In this document: in pieces, positions 37,207 to 46,764 of the stretch
Numbering within the stretch: position 1 is the first letter of the stretch
How the letters are laid out: every line of letters begins with the position of its first letter
Source of the DNA: Oceanococcus atlanticus
GTDB taxonomy: Bacteria; Pseudomonadota; Gammaproteobacteria; Nevskiales; Oceanococcaceae
Assembly: GCF_002088235.1 (NCBI RefSeq)
Contig: NZ_AQQV01000001.1
Coordinates: 558,001 to 622,000, forward strand
Reading direction: 5' to 3'
DNA length: 64,000 bases
The notes under the pieces: model-generated
The model's database searches: none
Seen by the model: the letters and a program-made list of their open reading frames with translations, nothing else
Told to the model about the DNA's origin: nothing
Program-made: the position numbers and the translations under genes

Positions 37207-37234
37207 AAAAAGCCCGCCATGCGCGGGCTTTTTT
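37207..37234 (+). terminator. Intrinsic terminator after kshA
   Basis: An 11-base perfect stem AAAAAGCCCGC/GCGGGCTTTTT with loop CATGC begins 14 bases after the kshA stop. The 3' arm merges with a T tract. Strong. Confidence 0.92.
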
Positions 37235-37299
37235 GTGCCCGTCTTGGTCTCGCCTGACGCAACGCTTATGCTTAGCATGGGGACACAGCAACACACATC

Positions 37300-37581
37300 A
37301 TGGTTTACATCGACCCACGCAAACCGCGCCGTCTTGGAGACAAGGGCCGCGCCGCCAAAGCGCGCGCGATGGCGCGTCAACGAGCTGCTGAGGCAAGACG
37401 GCAGAAGCTGCGGTTGCTGGTCCACGGCATCATCATCACCCTGGGCATCTGGGGTTTTCGCCACACCGACCTGAACAGCAGTGACCCATTCGAGTCCGTA
37501 ACATTGGTACTGATGGATATTCTGTTCTGTATCTACTTGCTGCTAATGGTATTTATTGAGGCCTGGAACCGGGCCAAATAG
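37300..37581 (+). CDS. Small two-helix membrane protein
   Basis: A 93-residue protein with a very basic N-terminal third (RKPRRLGDKGRAAKARAMARQ) followed by two membrane helices (about 40-58 and 68-88). No family is recognised. The ribosome site is weak. It ends 6 bases from the convergent Bcr/CflA gene. It could be a genuine small inner-membrane protein; function unknown. Confidence 0.55.
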   Translation: MVYIDPRKPRRLGDKGRAAKARAMARQRAAEARRQKLRLLVHGIIITLGIWGFRHTDLNSSDPFESVTLVLMDILFCIYLLLMVFIEAWNRAK

Positions 37582-37587
37582 CCTGCC

Positions 37588-38787
37588 CTACTCTGCACGC
37601 ACCCAGCGCAGGAGCAAATAGCCAGCTGTTGCGCACACGGTCATAACCACCGCCATGGGCACAGCCCCATGACCACCAAAATGCCCGACGCCGGCACTGA
37701 CCACCCCCGCGATTGCAAACTGCATGGTCCCCATCATGGCTGATGCGGTACCCGCACGATCACCAAACGGTGCCATGGCTGCGGCGGTGGAATTCGGGAA
37801 CGTAAAGCCCAGGCAAGCCAGACACAGCCACAGCGGCGGGATCACGCCCCATACGCCGCCAACCCCAGTCACCGCCATAATGCTCATGAGCAACGCCGAG
37901 ACCGCGTACGTCCCCAGCGCATAGCCGAGCACACTCTGCGCCCTGAAACGCTCAAGCATGGCGCGGTTGACCTGCGAGGCCAGTATCAAACCGAAGGCGT
38001 TGGCACCAAACAAGATGGCGAACTGTGACGACGACAGGCCGAACCCCTCAATAAAAACGAATGACGAGGCCGAGATATAGGCAAACATGCCCGCCTGAGC
38101 CACGCCTCCGGACAGTGCGTATCCCATGAACCGTCGATGTGTAAGCACATGACGGTAATTGATCATGGCACTGCCCAGACTCAGCGCCGGCTCACGGCGA
38201 CGCACATCAAGCGACTCCGGCACGCCAACCATTACCAGCAGCGCGCACAACGCACCAAACGCGGCCAGCAGAACAAACATCGCGGGCCAGTCGAACCAGC
38301 TCATCACCAAACTGCCAATAAACGGTGCCAATATCGGCGCCACCCCCATAACCAACACCAGCAGCGACAACACACGAGCCATCTCCTGTGGTGTGCACAG
38401 GTCACGCACCACAGCACGCGCAATAACCATACCGGCACAGCCTGTCATGGCCTGAATAAAGCGCCAGAACACCAGCACTTCAATACTTTCGGACATGGCA
38501 CACGCCAGTGAGGCCAGCGAATACGCGGCAAGCCCCAGGATCAACGGCACACGCCGTCCGAAGCGGTCACTGATGGGGCCATACAGTAGCTGGCCCAGTG
38601 CGATGCCGACAAAGAAGGCGGCCAGGGTGAACTGCACCGATGCCGCATCGGTCGAGAAATACGTCTGAAGACGTGGAAAAGCCGGCAGATACAGGTCAAT
38701 GGACAACGGACCGATGGCCACCACTGCCCCCAAAACCAGAATCAGACGCGCCTGAACCACGATGTTCTCCAACAATCCACTCGGCAA
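37588..38787 (-). CDS. Bcr/CflA family multidrug efflux MFS transporter
   Basis: A 399-residue major-facilitator protein with 12 predicted membrane helices. MFS motif A reads YGPISDRFGRRVPL, and the opening AIGPLSIDLYLPAFP is the mark of the Bcr/CflA drug-resistance subfamily (proton-driven export of bicyclomycin, chloramphenicol, sulphonamides or other compounds). Actual substrate unknown. It stands alone on the minus strand. No dedicated regulator is adjacent. Confidence 0.9.
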   Translation of the reverse strand: MPSGLLENIVVQARLILVLGAVVAIGPLSIDLYLPAFPRLQTYFSTDAASVQFTLAAFFVGIALGQLLYGPISDRFGRRVPLILGLAAYSLASLACAMSESIEVLVFWRFIQAMTGCAGMVIARAVVRDLCTPQEMARVLSLLVLVMGVAPILAPFIGSLVMSWFDWPAMFVLLAAFGALCALLVMVGVPESLDVRRREPALSLGSAMINYRHVLTHRRFMGYALSGGVAQAGMFAYISASSFVFIEGFGLSSSQFAILFGANAFGLILASQVNRAMLERFRAQSVLGYALGTYAVSALLMSIMAVTGVGGVWGVIPPLWLCLACLGFTFPNSTAAAMAPFGDRAGTASAMMGTMQFAIAGVVSAGVGHFGGHGAVPMAVVMTVCATAGYLLLRWVRAE

Positions 38788-38900
38788 TCCACCAGCTTAG
38801 CACTGCCAAGCCAGGGGCTGGGTTAACAGCCTGAATTCACGCTTTTTTGACGTGATACACGATGCAATGTGGGGCATCCAAACATCGCCAGTATCTGACC

Positions 38901-39308
38901 ATGCTCCGCCCGACACACAAATTGCTCTTTGCCACAGTCACATTGACGGGCTGCTTTGCCGCACAGGCCCTGTTTGTCGACACCCAGAATACCGCCAGCG
39001 CCGCCCAGATCGAACAGCTCACAAGCCGCCTGGCACTGTGCCCGGAATTGTCCCCGTCCGTGGCCACTGCACTGGATCAACACCATGGTTTTTTGCCCGC
39101 AACAATCAGCGACGAACTGACCGACCAGATTCGGCAATGCGAACGCCAACGTCGCCATCTACCCAACAACGCTCGCACTCACATGGCTTACACGGCCTTG
39201 GCGGCCCTGGCGCATAGCCAGTCCGGCACACGCTATACCGGCGGTGATGCAACGCATCCTGAACATACGCCGCTGCGGCTTAAGCTATCCCAACAGCTGC
39301 AGCAGTAA
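38901..39308 (+). CDS. Exported protein of unknown function
   Basis: A 135-residue protein starting with a probable signal peptide (KLLFATVTLTGCFAAQALF) and a mature helical, Gln/His/Cys-containing domain. The start at 38901 is chosen because the signal begins there; an upstream in-frame ATG (38862) would add 13 residues. The ribosome site is weak. A strong terminator follows. No family recognised. Confidence 0.5.
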   Translation: MLRPTHKLLFATVTLTGCFAAQALFVDTQNTASAAQIEQLTSRLALCPELSPSVATALDQHHGFLPATISDELTDQIRQCERQRRHLPNNARTHMAYTALAALAHSQSGTRYTGGDATHPEHTPLRLKLSQQLQQ

Positions 39309-39317
39309 CGACCACAA

Positions 39318-39344
39318 AAAAGGCGGGCTCATGGCCCGCCTTTT
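39318..39344. terminator. Bidirectional intrinsic terminator
   Basis: An 11-base perfect stem AAAAGGCGGGC/GCCCGCCTTTT with loop TCATG lies between two convergent genes. T tracts occur on both strands, so it can serve the small exported protein (plus) and the repeat lipoprotein (minus). Confidence 0.9.
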
Positions 39345-39365
39345 CAGTTGAACTGCCGTAACCCG

Positions 39366-41696
39366 TTACGGCCCGACGTTCTGGATGCAGACGCCGTGAA
39401 TCTCAAATGTGTCGAGCAATGCCAGTGTTGAAGACACTTCGATTTGAACTTCGTCGTAGTCACGCGTTGGGTTCACGCGAATCATCGATTTTGAGCTGTC
39501 ACCCAACAAACCCAGCAGATCCAGCCCCAGCAGATTGCCAGCATTGGTAAAAGCTTGCCGTTGCTGACCACCTTCGAACGTCCGAACCGTCACGCCCGGC
39601 AACAGATCAGCGAGAAGCAGATCGGCGGTGGGGTTGGACACAATAACTGCAATATCACGCCCGGCGATGTAGGGGTTTTCAGTGCGCCGCTCATCAAGGA
39701 CCGAAATCGCGCCTCGAGCATCAAGCAGGCCGAGGGTCAGATCTATGCTGCCCGCGGTGTTCAGATCACCATCAATAACACGCCCTCGATTACTGATCGA
39801 ACAGCCGAGGCAGAGCGTAGATACGAATGTGCGATCGCCCTGAATAACCGGCCCCGCGATGTTTGGATCGCCCGTTGAGACCAGCGGCTGGAAGGCTTCG
39901 CCAACACCACAAGATACTTCGGTCAACTCGTCACAGGCATCGCCCACACCGTCGCCGTCGGCATCTGTTTGGTCAGGGTCGGGCACATTCAAGCACTTAT
40001 CGTCGTCATCCAACACGCCGTCGCCATCGGAGTCCGCCTCACAGGCATCGCCAATACCGTCATTGTCGGCATCGAGCTGATCAGGGTTGGCTACCAGCGG
40101 GCAATTATCTGTGCTGTTGTCCTCGCCATCGTTGTCCATATCAGCATCGCAGGCATCACCGGCGCCATCTTCGTCGGTATCTATCTGCGATGCGTTCGGC
40201 ACCGTGGGACAGTTGTCAAAGGCATCAAGCACCCCGTCAGCCATGGGCGCCCCAGACTCGTCAACATCGGAGTCATCGCACACATCTCCACGAACCGGCA
40301 GATCCGGATCGGCCAACTCGGCAGCCTCGTCAAAATTGGCTTGATTCGTGTTGGGCACTTCCGGGCAGTTGTCGACCGAGTCTGCGACCAGATCATTGTC
40401 AAAGTCGGAGCACGCGTCCCCCTGACCGTCGTTATCGCTGTCGCTCTGATCCGGATTGGCCGTGAACGGGCAGTTGTCCAGGTTGTCGTCGACGCCATCA
40501 TTGTCGTCATCGGCATCACAGACATCGCCAAGGCCATCGCCATCGCTGTCAGCTTGCCCTAAATTGGCTACATTCGGGCAATTGTCAACGCTGTCCAGAA
40601 TGCCGTCAGCATCACTGTCATCACAGGCATCGCCGCGACCGTCGTTGTCCCGGTCACCCTGCAACGGATTGGGATCCACCGGGCAGTTATCAACGTCGTC
40701 GACGACAGCGTCACCGTCCTGATCGCCTTCGCAGGCATCGCCAACACCATCCTGATCAGCATCACCCTGTTGTGAATTGGCGACTAGTGGGCAGTTGTCC
40801 AGGTTGTCATCAACACCATCCTGATCGTCATCCGCATCGCAAATATCGCCGATGCCGTCGTTATCGAGATCCTGCTGATTCGGGTTTGAGGTGTCCGGGC
40901 AATTGTCTACGGCGTCAACGATCTGATCGCCGTCGGTGTCATCACAAGCGTCACCGGCCCCATCAGTATCGCGGTCAGCCTGATCCGGATTGGGGATTGA
41001 CGGGCAATTGTCAGCGCTGTTGCCGATCCCATCGTTATCCAAATCTCCCGGACACGCATCACCGATACCATCGTTATCGTTGTCTTCCTGCCCTGCGTTC
41101 GGCGTCAGCGGACAATTGTCGGCCCCGTCGTCAACACCGTCATTGTCTGAATCATCATCACAGGCATTGCCGACGCCATCGTTGTCTGCGTCGGCTTGCA
41201 GCGCGTTCGACAAAGTTGGGCAATTGTCTTCACTGTCCAGCACACCGTCGTTGTCGCTGTCCTGGCAGGCATCACCGACTCCGTCAGAATCACTGTCGAG
41301 CTGGTCCGGATTGTTCACCGTGGGGCAGTTGTCCAACTCGTTGCTGACCCCGTCAGCATCGACATCACCCTGCTTGGCGCACACATCGCCGATACCATCA
41401 TCATCGCTGTCGGCCTGGTCCGGATTGGCGAATGTCGGGCAGTTATCTGACCCATCGGCCACGCCGTCGTTGTCATCGTCGCCATCGCATGCGTCGCCCA
41501 TACCGTCAGCGTCGGTGTCGGTCTGCAGGGGATTGGCAATGGTCAGACAGTTGTCCGCACTGTCAACGATGCCATCGCTGTCGGTATCAAAAGTCGTGCC
41601 GCCGTTAATGCCCGAGTCATCAGACGAGCATGCCATCAGGACGCCGCCCAGCAGCAACGCCATGATCGTGCGTGCATGCGTGTTTTTGAATTCCAT
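39366..41696 (-). CDS. Thrombospondin type 3 repeat lipoprotein
   Basis: A 776-residue exported lipoprotein (lipobox in [14 protein letters not shown]). From about residue 37 to 600 there are 15 calcium-binding thrombospondin type 3 repeats, each with D-x-D-x-D-G-x-x-D and DNCP-like cores. One repeat carries a short insertion ([18 protein letters not shown]). The last 175 residues form a cysteine-containing, beta-rich domain with no family recognised. Such proteins bind calcium at the cell surface and are often adhesive or matrix-associated, which is inference. The acidic composition fits a marine setting. Stands alone on the minus strand. Confidence 0.9.
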   Translation of the reverse strand: MEFKNTHARTIMALLLGGVLMACSSDDSGINGGTTFDTDSDGIVDSADNCLTIANPLQTDTDADGMGDACDGDDDNDGVADGSDNCPTFANPDQADSDDDGIGDVCAKQGDVDADGVSNELDNCPTVNNPDQLDSDSDGVGDACQDSDNDGVLDSEDNCPTLSNALQADADNDGVGNACDDDSDNDGVDDGADNCPLTPNAGQEDNDNDGIGDACPGDLDNDGIGNSADNCPSIPNPDQADRDTDGAGDACDDTDGDQIVDAVDNCPDTSNPNQQDLDNDGIGDICDADDDQDGVDDNLDNCPLVANSQQGDADQDGVGDACEGDQDGDAVVDDVDNCPVDPNPLQGDRDNDGRGDACDDSDADGILDSVDNCPNVANLGQADSDGDGLGDVCDADDDNDGVDDNLDNCPFTANPDQSDSDNDGQGDACSDFDNDLVADSVDNCPEVPNTNQANFDEAAELADPDLPVRGDVCDDSDVDESGAPMADGVLDAFDNCPTVPNASQIDTDEDGAGDACDADMDNDGEDNSTDNCPLVANPDQLDADNDGIGDACEADSDGDGVLDDDDKCLNVPDPDQTDADGDGVGDACDELTEVSCGVGEAFQPLVSTGDPNIAGPVIQGDRTFVSTLCLGCSISNRGRVIDGDLNTAGSIDLTLGLLDARGAISVLDERRTENPYIAGRDIAVIVSNPTADLLLADLLPGVTVRTFEGGQQRQAFTNAGNLLGLDLLGLLGDSSKSMIRVNPTRDYDEVQIEVSSTLALLDTFEIHGVCIQNVGP
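39900..41610 (-). repeat. Tandem coding repeats of the TSP3 gene
   Basis: Fifteen diverged units of roughly 70-140 bases encode the aspartate-rich repeats, each holding a GACAACTGCCC-like core (read on the minus strand). The units vary at synonymous and non-synonymous sites, so they are old or under recombination rather than freshly amplified. Confidence 0.85.
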
Positions 41697-41971
41697 TCCC
41701 CTACACTCCTAGATACACGTGGAAAGCCACCTGCTCTGATTCAGGTCTGCTTGTGCCCTGCAGCTGGCCCCGTGAAAGATTTGCTCAGTCCTGACCACAC
41801 GAATTGGCATGGATGACGGTTCCACCCGGTCCGATCATCCGCACAACCCACAAAATGCCTGTAAGTCAGGCTGTTACCCCATAAAGTTAAGGTACTAATA
41901 ACAGATTATGGGACATAAGTCATGCCAGCCGTGTGACAGCCTCATAAACGGGCTTCAGGCAAGCGCTAGAG

Positions 41972-41999
41972 TGGCGGAGAGGGAGGGATTCGAACCCTC
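41972..41999 (-). other. tRNA-Ser 3'-end remnant, probable attachment site of an integrated island
   Basis: Read on the minus strand, this is a complete T arm (stem GAGGG/CCCTC, loop TTCGAAT) and 3' acceptor strand CCTCTCC, G discriminator and CCA. The rest of the tRNA is missing: no matching 5' acceptor, D arm or anticodon arm lies to the right. The acceptor sequence fits tRNA-Ser (5' GGAGAGG). Such a 3' fragment is what tyrosine recombinases leave at the distal end of an element inserted in a tRNA gene. Direction implies the element lies to the right and the intact tRNA beyond the window. Confidence 0.7.
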
Positions 42000-42012
42000 T
42001 CTCCCATTACCA

Positions 42013-42037
42013 GGAACGCCCATGCCACGGGCGTTCC
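42013..42037. other. Perfect hairpin beside the attachment site
   Basis: GGAACGCCC-ATGCCAC-GGGCGTTCC, 9-base arms, 14 bases inside the presumed island end. A near-palindrome GGGCCATATATGGGCC follows at 42058. These may be recombinase or accessory-factor sites, or the hsdR terminator region (no T tract). Inference only. Confidence 0.35.
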
Positions 42038-42132
42038 CAAGACGCCGAAAATGCCGTGGGCCATATATGGGCCACGTTGGCCACGCGCGCTTGATGGGCT
42101 CAATCGGTTTGCGCAATCACTTCGCGGCAACG

Positions 42133-45100
42133 CTAGGCCACCCTGGCATTTTCGTTGATTTGCTCTATGGCTCCCAGCACAGTGTCCCCACCTGCCCCCG
42201 GAAAAACCCCATCCAGCCCTTCATGGTGGATTGAGGTAAAAGGCGGCTCGTAGAGCAATCCTGGGTCCATCACGCCGTGTTGCGTCAGCCGCTCAATGAT
42301 CATCTCTACAAAACGAATCTGCTGACTGCTGTAGCGGTTGCCGTCAAGGAACTGACTGAAGGCTTCCTTGGCGGCGTTACGATCCAGCCCGACGAGGGAT
42401 CGGATCAGTTCGGTCAGCGGCTTGTCGGCACCATAGACCTCGGTGAATCGCTCGCGGCTTTCTGCCTCACCTGACTCATAGACGAAGCGCTCCAGCTCAT
42501 CCAAATCCTGCGGGGTCAGCGGCTTGTTGTGCTTGAGTTTGGCGATGGCGACGTGGTTTTCATTGGCGCGGATGTAGGCCTCAACCTTGCGCTTGTACTG
42601 CGCCACGTTGATACCGGTGGAGAAGTCACCCAATTCCACTTCGCTGGCTTCTCCCTTTTCATCCGTCAGCACGGTGTAAACGGGTTTGATGGCGCTCTTG
42701 TCCACGAACAGGATCAGGCCGCGCAGTTTGCGCCGAAGATGCTCCAGCATGGGCAGGCTGATGTCCTGCCAGTATTCGTCAGTCTGGAGGTCCTGGATCA
42801 ACGGGAGTTGGGCCTTGACCAGCGGGATGCTGTCCTTGGTTTCCAGATCAGCGGCCAGCTTCATAACTTTCTGACGCAGCTTTTCGAACGCGCTGCCTTG
42901 CGCCACTGCAAGCTGCATTTGAAGACAGGTCAAATCAAACAGTTTGGCGGTGATGTGCTCGGTTTCACGTTCGCTGGGCAGACCCGCCACCTCATCTCGC
43001 AAGTCGATCAGCGCGGTATCATCCAAAGCATCCCAGGCTTTGCGCTCAGCAAATCGGCTGACCGGCTCGCGGTGTGGGCGCACGATGAAGTTGTCCGGAT
43101 TCATCGCTGCAACTTCACGGTGCAGTTCATCCGTCACGCCGATGCGCAGCTCAATCAGGGCTTCTTCATCGGGCGGGCATTCACGCGCCTCATTGATCAC
43201 CGGCGCGGGCAGCACTTCCAGCAGTTCCAGACGCCGCTTGAATAGCTTCTTGGCCAGTGGTTCGCCAACACTGCCCGCCATACCACCAGGGTGCTCATTG
43301 AAGTATTCGAAGTTGCCGCAGAAATCGAAGATCTGGAACTCGGTCTTGTCCTGCCCCGGCCCGAACAAATCCGGGCACAGGCGCGTGCCGCGCCCGATCA
43401 TCTGTAAGAACTTGACCTTGGAGCGCACCGCTTTGAAGAACACCAGATTCAGTACTTCCGGTACGTCAATGCCGGTATCCAGCATGTCCACCGAAATCGC
43501 GATCTGCGGCAACTTCTCCGGGTTTGAGAAATCATCGATCAGCGACTGGGCGTAATTCACACTGTAGGTGATGGTGCGCGCGAACTCACCGTTGGTATGC
43601 GGGTAGTGATGATTGAAACGCTTGGCAATGAAATCTGCATGCGCCTGATTGGCTGCGAAGATGATGGTCTTGCCTAGCTTGTCGCCACCCTCAACGCTCA
43701 GGCCGTTTTCCATCAGGTGTTGCAGCATCAGATCAACGGTGTGCTCGTTGTAGAGCTGCTTGTTGATTTGTGAAGCATGGATTTCACTGGGCGCGGGGTC
43801 GTCCACGCCATCACCATCACGATCGCCCCAGTCCAGCGATTCCCAATGCTCCTTTTCTTCGTCCGAAAGCTCGTCGTACTTAATGCCCTCGCGGACAAAT
43901 TTGATCGGCACCGAACTGGCCTTGGGCGGCACCAGATAGCCATCGGCCACAGCCTCATCCAGGCTGTAGGCATCGGTGGGCACGCCGGTTTCCAGACCGA
44001 ACAGATGGTAGGTATCGCGATCCACCTCATCACGCGGTGTGGCGGTCAGGCCGATCAGATAACTGTCGAAGTAACGAAAGATCGCACCGTACTTCTGGTA
44101 CACACTGCGATGCGCTTCGTCGATGATGACCAGATCAAAGTGGCCGACGCCAAAGGGGCGCTGGCCGTCTTTCATTTGGTCGATCAGGCCCATCATCGTG
44201 GGATAGGTCGAGAGATACACCCGGCCCTGCCCGGTTTTTTCAGTGACCAGATTGACCGGGCTGGAATCCGGCAGATGGGCCTTGAAGGCTTTGGTCGCCT
44301 GATTCACCAACGCCACGCGGTCGGCCAGGAACAACACCCGCTTGGCCCAGTTGGCGCGCATCAGCACATCCACCAGCGCAATGGCAGTGCGGGTCTTGCC
44401 GGTACCGGTGGCCATCGCCAGCAGACCGCGACGACGACCCTGATTCAAGGATTCGGCAATCGAAACGATGGCACGTTTTTGATAGCTGCGACCGGCGATA
44501 TTGGGATTCACGTCGATGCTGGACAGCTCGGTTCTCAGGCCGCGCCGGGTGATGGCCAGCTCAAGCTCATCACGGGTGTAGAAACCCTGCACTTCGCGCG
44601 GTGGTGCGCGACGGTCATCCCACAACCAGGTGGCAAAGCCGTTGGTGTAGAAGATCAGCGGACGCTGACCCTTCATCTGTTCGAGGCAGTCGGCGTAAAG
44701 CTTGGCCTGCTGCTGGCCCATTTCCGGGTCTTTGGTCGTGCGCTTGGCTTCGACCACCGCCAGCGGCTTGCCATCGGCACCCCAGAGCACATAATCCGCG
44801 AAGCCTTCACCGTGCTGGTTCGGCATCCCGGTCACGGGCACTTCCTCGCCAGCGGTCTCACCGACAACCCAGCCCGCCTCACGCAGCAGCACGTCGATGA
44901 TCAGCTTGCGGGTATCCGCCTCGTTGTAGTCGTGATCATCCGGCACCGCGATATTTGCGGCCTTGGCTTTGGCCAGTTCGCCGCGCAGCGCCGCGAGCTC
45001 TGCGTCCATCTCGGCCAAAGCCGCCTCGCGCGCCTCGATGGTCGCCGCCGCTTCGGCAATCGCGGCCTCACGCTTTTCCAGCTCCTTGTGCTGCTCGTCA

Positions 45101-45606
45101 ATCTGCCCCGCGAACTTCGCTTCCTGCTTCTTCAATTCATCGCGGGTTAGTGCAATGGCTTCATCCGAGCGCACCAGTCGCGGCACAGCCTTGTCATCAA
45201 AGCGGGCTTCAATCGATTTAGGATCAGAGGCGCGGGTATAGGTGCGAGCCAGCCAGAACAAGATGTGAAACAGCTCGCGGACCAGCTTCATAGCATCCAG
45301 CGGCACCACCGGCCGAGCCGAATGCACCGCCTGGTTACCGAACTTCTGGATCAGCCTCGCCTTCGTGTAAACCGGCGGCGGCATCAGCCCTTCAAAGTCG
45401 GGCTGGGTCAGCAGCACATTCAGACTGCGGTCATACGGCATGCGCAGATCGCGGTCATTGTCGTACAGCCAATGCACCGCCTGTTCCAGCGCATGGCGGG
45501 CGCGCATGCAGCAGGCGCGCGGGTCGGAATAAACCAGCTGCTCCGCGCTTTTAGCCGGCTCGAATAGCGGCTTGAATTCAGCGCGTAGGAACTGGAAGTT
45601 ACTCAT
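42133..45606 (-). CDS. hsdR: Type I restriction enzyme, R (endonuclease/translocase) subunit
   Basis: A 1157-residue HsdR. Order of domains: N-terminal DUF4145 (about 1-125), coiled coil (about 150-215), PD-(D/E)xK nuclease (DYVLWGADGKPLAVVEAKRT), then SF2 translocase with Walker A MATGTGKTRTAIAL, DEAH in LVIIDEAHRSVY and helicase motif VI (MIGRGTRLCPDLFG). An EcoEI-type C-terminal domain ends it. It cuts DNA unmodified at the HsdS target. It is separated from hsdMS by a helicase and a toxin-antitoxin pair. Confidence 0.95.
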   Translation of the reverse strand: MSNFQFLRAEFKPLFEPAKSAEQLVYSDPRACCMRARHALEQAVHWLYDNDRDLRMPYDRSLNVLLTQPDFEGLMPPPVYTKARLIQKFGNQAVHSARPVVPLDAMKLVRELFHILFWLARTYTRASDPKSIEARFDDKAVPRLVRSDEAIALTRDELKKQEAKFAGQIDEQHKELEKREAAIAEAAATIEAREAALAEMDAELAALRGELAKAKAANIAVPDDHDYNEADTRKLIIDVLLREAGWVVGETAGEEVPVTGMPNQHGEGFADYVLWGADGKPLAVVEAKRTTKDPEMGQQQAKLYADCLEQMKGQRPLIFYTNGFATWLWDDRRAPPREVQGFYTRDELELAITRRGLRTELSSIDVNPNIAGRSYQKRAIVSIAESLNQGRRRGLLAMATGTGKTRTAIALVDVLMRANWAKRVLFLADRVALVNQATKAFKAHLPDSSPVNLVTEKTGQGRVYLSTYPTMMGLIDQMKDGQRPFGVGHFDLVIIDEAHRSVYQKYGAIFRYFDSYLIGLTATPRDEVDRDTYHLFGLETGVPTDAYSLDEAVADGYLVPPKASSVPIKFVREGIKYDELSDEEKEHWESLDWGDRDGDGVDDPAPSEIHASQINKQLYNEHTVDLMLQHLMENGLSVEGGDKLGKTIIFAANQAHADFIAKRFNHHYPHTNGEFARTITYSVNYAQSLIDDFSNPEKLPQIAISVDMLDTGIDVPEVLNLVFFKAVRSKVKFLQMIGRGTRLCPDLFGPGQDKTEFQIFDFCGNFEYFNEHPGGMAGSVGEPLAKKLFKRRLELLEVLPAPVINEARECPPDEEALIELRIGVTDELHREVAAMNPDNFIVRPHREPVSRFAERKAWDALDDTALIDLRDEVAGLPSERETEHITAKLFDLTCLQMQLAVAQGSAFEKLRQKVMKLAADLETKDSIPLVKAQLPLIQDLQTDEYWQDISLPMLEHLRRKLRGLILFVDKSAIKPVYTVLTDEKGEASEVELGDFSTGINVAQYKRKVEAYIRANENHVAIAKLKHNKPLTPQDLDELERFVYESGEAESRERFTEVYGADKPLTELIRSLVGLDRNAAKEAFSQFLDGNRYSSQQIRFVEMIIERLTQHGVMDPGLLYEPPFTSIHHEGLDGVFPGAGGDTVLGAIEQINENARVA

Positions 45607-45648
45607 GGCTACCTAGCCAAAACGGAATGATCAAGGTCATAACTGAAT

Positions 45649-46212
45649 TCACAGCACATCTTCAAATTTCCTCAATCGCTCCGCCGTAACCACCAAGCCC
45701 AGTGCCGCCAAAGTATCAAGATACTCGCCAACCGGCTTGGGTGGTTTTCTCAAACTCTGCCGGTGTTTTTCCACCGCTGCCAGAATCTTGCCCTCATTCA
45801 AATCGAATTGCTGAGTTACAAAATCGTCAGGATGGACCGCTTCAATACCGAAACCGGATAAAACACTGTCAGGAAAATCTTTCAGGTTAAAGGTCACAAT
45901 GAGCTGCGCACCCGATTGGATGGCGGCGGCCAGCACATGCCGATCATCGGGGTCTGGAAGCGTAAGACCTTCAATCAATGCCTCATAACCCGTGACCACA
46001 ACATCCGGCACGGCTTTGTTCATCAGCTCGATGGTTCGAGGCAGTTTGTCGCTCAGCTCAGGCCGGTTCTTCAGCACACTACGCGACCATTCATCCTGAA
46101 TCTGATCCGTCCAGCGCGCCGCGAACAAATCGGTCATTGCCAATCGTATTAGCAGGTCCCGCAGCGGCGCGGGGTACAGCACACAAGCGTCGTAAATGAC
46201 GACAAAACGCAT
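45649..46212 (-). CDS. PIN-domain toxin (probable ribonuclease)
   Basis: A 187-residue PIN-domain protein with the expected acidic sites: Asp in VVIYDACVLYPAPLRD, LPDPDDRHVLAAAI, and TFNLKDFP. PIN toxins cleave RNA. The ATG at 46212 shares its A with the stop of the HTH gene (TGATG), a tight translational link typical of toxin-antitoxin pairs. A TTG one codon earlier is possible. It lies between the antitoxin-like gene and hsdR inside the restriction locus. Confidence 0.85.
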   Translation of the reverse strand: MRFVVIYDACVLYPAPLRDLLIRLAMTDLFAARWTDQIQDEWSRSVLKNRPELSDKLPRTIELMNKAVPDVVVTGYEALIEGLTLPDPDDRHVLAAAIQSGAQLIVTFNLKDFPDSVLSGFGIEAVHPDDFVTQQFDLNEGKILAAVEKHRQSLRKPPKPVGEYLDTLAALGLVVTAERLRKFEDVL

Positions 46213-46664
46213 CAATAACCCATGTCGAGTTCTTGTGCCTGATCCACCAATTCCTGCATCGCAGCCTCAGACTCCGCATCGCGGCCCGCCTTGTAGGCCA
46301 TCAAGTCTTGCAGGGTAATGCGGCGGTGTGTGCCGACCTTGCTGAAAGGCAGTTCTCCCGCCTCCAGCAACTTGATCAGATGTGGACGCGAAACATTCAG
46401 CAGATTGGCCGCTTCCTGCGTTGTCAGCTCTGCATGCACCGGCAGGATGGTGACACCGTTGCCTTGTGCCATCTCGTTCAGGATGTTGCGGAGCAATTCA
46501 ATGGCCTGCCTGGGCAAAACCAGATCCGCGCCATCCATACGAACGTGTGCACGATCCTGCTCCGGATGGCTACGCAACAACTGCGCTAATGCCACCGAGC
46601 TTTCGCGCGCGATGTCCGCGAACCGTGGGTCGGGAAGACTGCTGTTTTCCAATGCACTGGGCAT
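46212..46664 (-). CDS. HTH (excisionase-type) antitoxin
   Basis: A 150-residue protein with a MerR/excisionase-like HTH in the C-terminal half (LTTQEAANLLNVSRPHLIKLLEAGELPFSKVG, then HRRITLQDLMAYKAGRD). The N-terminal half resembles the family that partners with PIN proteins. The ATG at 46664 (MPSALENSSLP) has GAGGG upstream; the longer frame would add an unlikely hydrophobic leader. It probably neutralises the PIN toxin and represses the pair. Confidence 0.82.
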   Translation of the reverse strand: MPSALENSSLPDPRFADIARESSVALAQLLRSHPEQDRAHVRMDGADLVLPRQAIELLRNILNEMAQGNGVTILPVHAELTTQEAANLLNVSRPHLIKLLEAGELPFSKVGTHRRITLQDLMAYKAGRDAESEAAMQELVDQAQELDMGY

Positions 46665-46764
46665 GGCGACACCCTCGGATGTGTAGAAGTACCGGATACG
46701 ATAAACGCAATAAACGACAAACGCAATAAACGAAACGGCATTGAAGGCAGCGAACAACGCTTTG

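Larger units (their letters stand above)
41697..42132. other. Gene-free stretch at the island border
   Basis: About 435 bases without a credible gene. Positions 41697-41971 should contain the promoter of the repeat lipoprotein but show nothing else I can name. Positions 41972-41999 are the tRNA-Ser remnant, and 42013-42037 a perfect hairpin. An apparent open frame (41908-42234, plus) reads through the tRNA piece and gives the REGFEPS string typical of mis-called tRNA sequence. Confidence 0.7.

Noticed and set aside
39900-41610. Regular repeats that could suggest a CRISPR array.
   Set aside because: They are in-frame, diverged coding repeats of a calcium-binding protein, with no constant repeat or unique spacers.
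41908-42234. A 108-codon plus-strand frame.
   Set aside because: It reads through the tRNA-Ser remnant (the REGFEPS artefact), overlaps hsdR and has no domain.
43777-45150. A 457-codon plus-strand frame.
   Set aside because: Antisense to hsdR, whose domains are complete.
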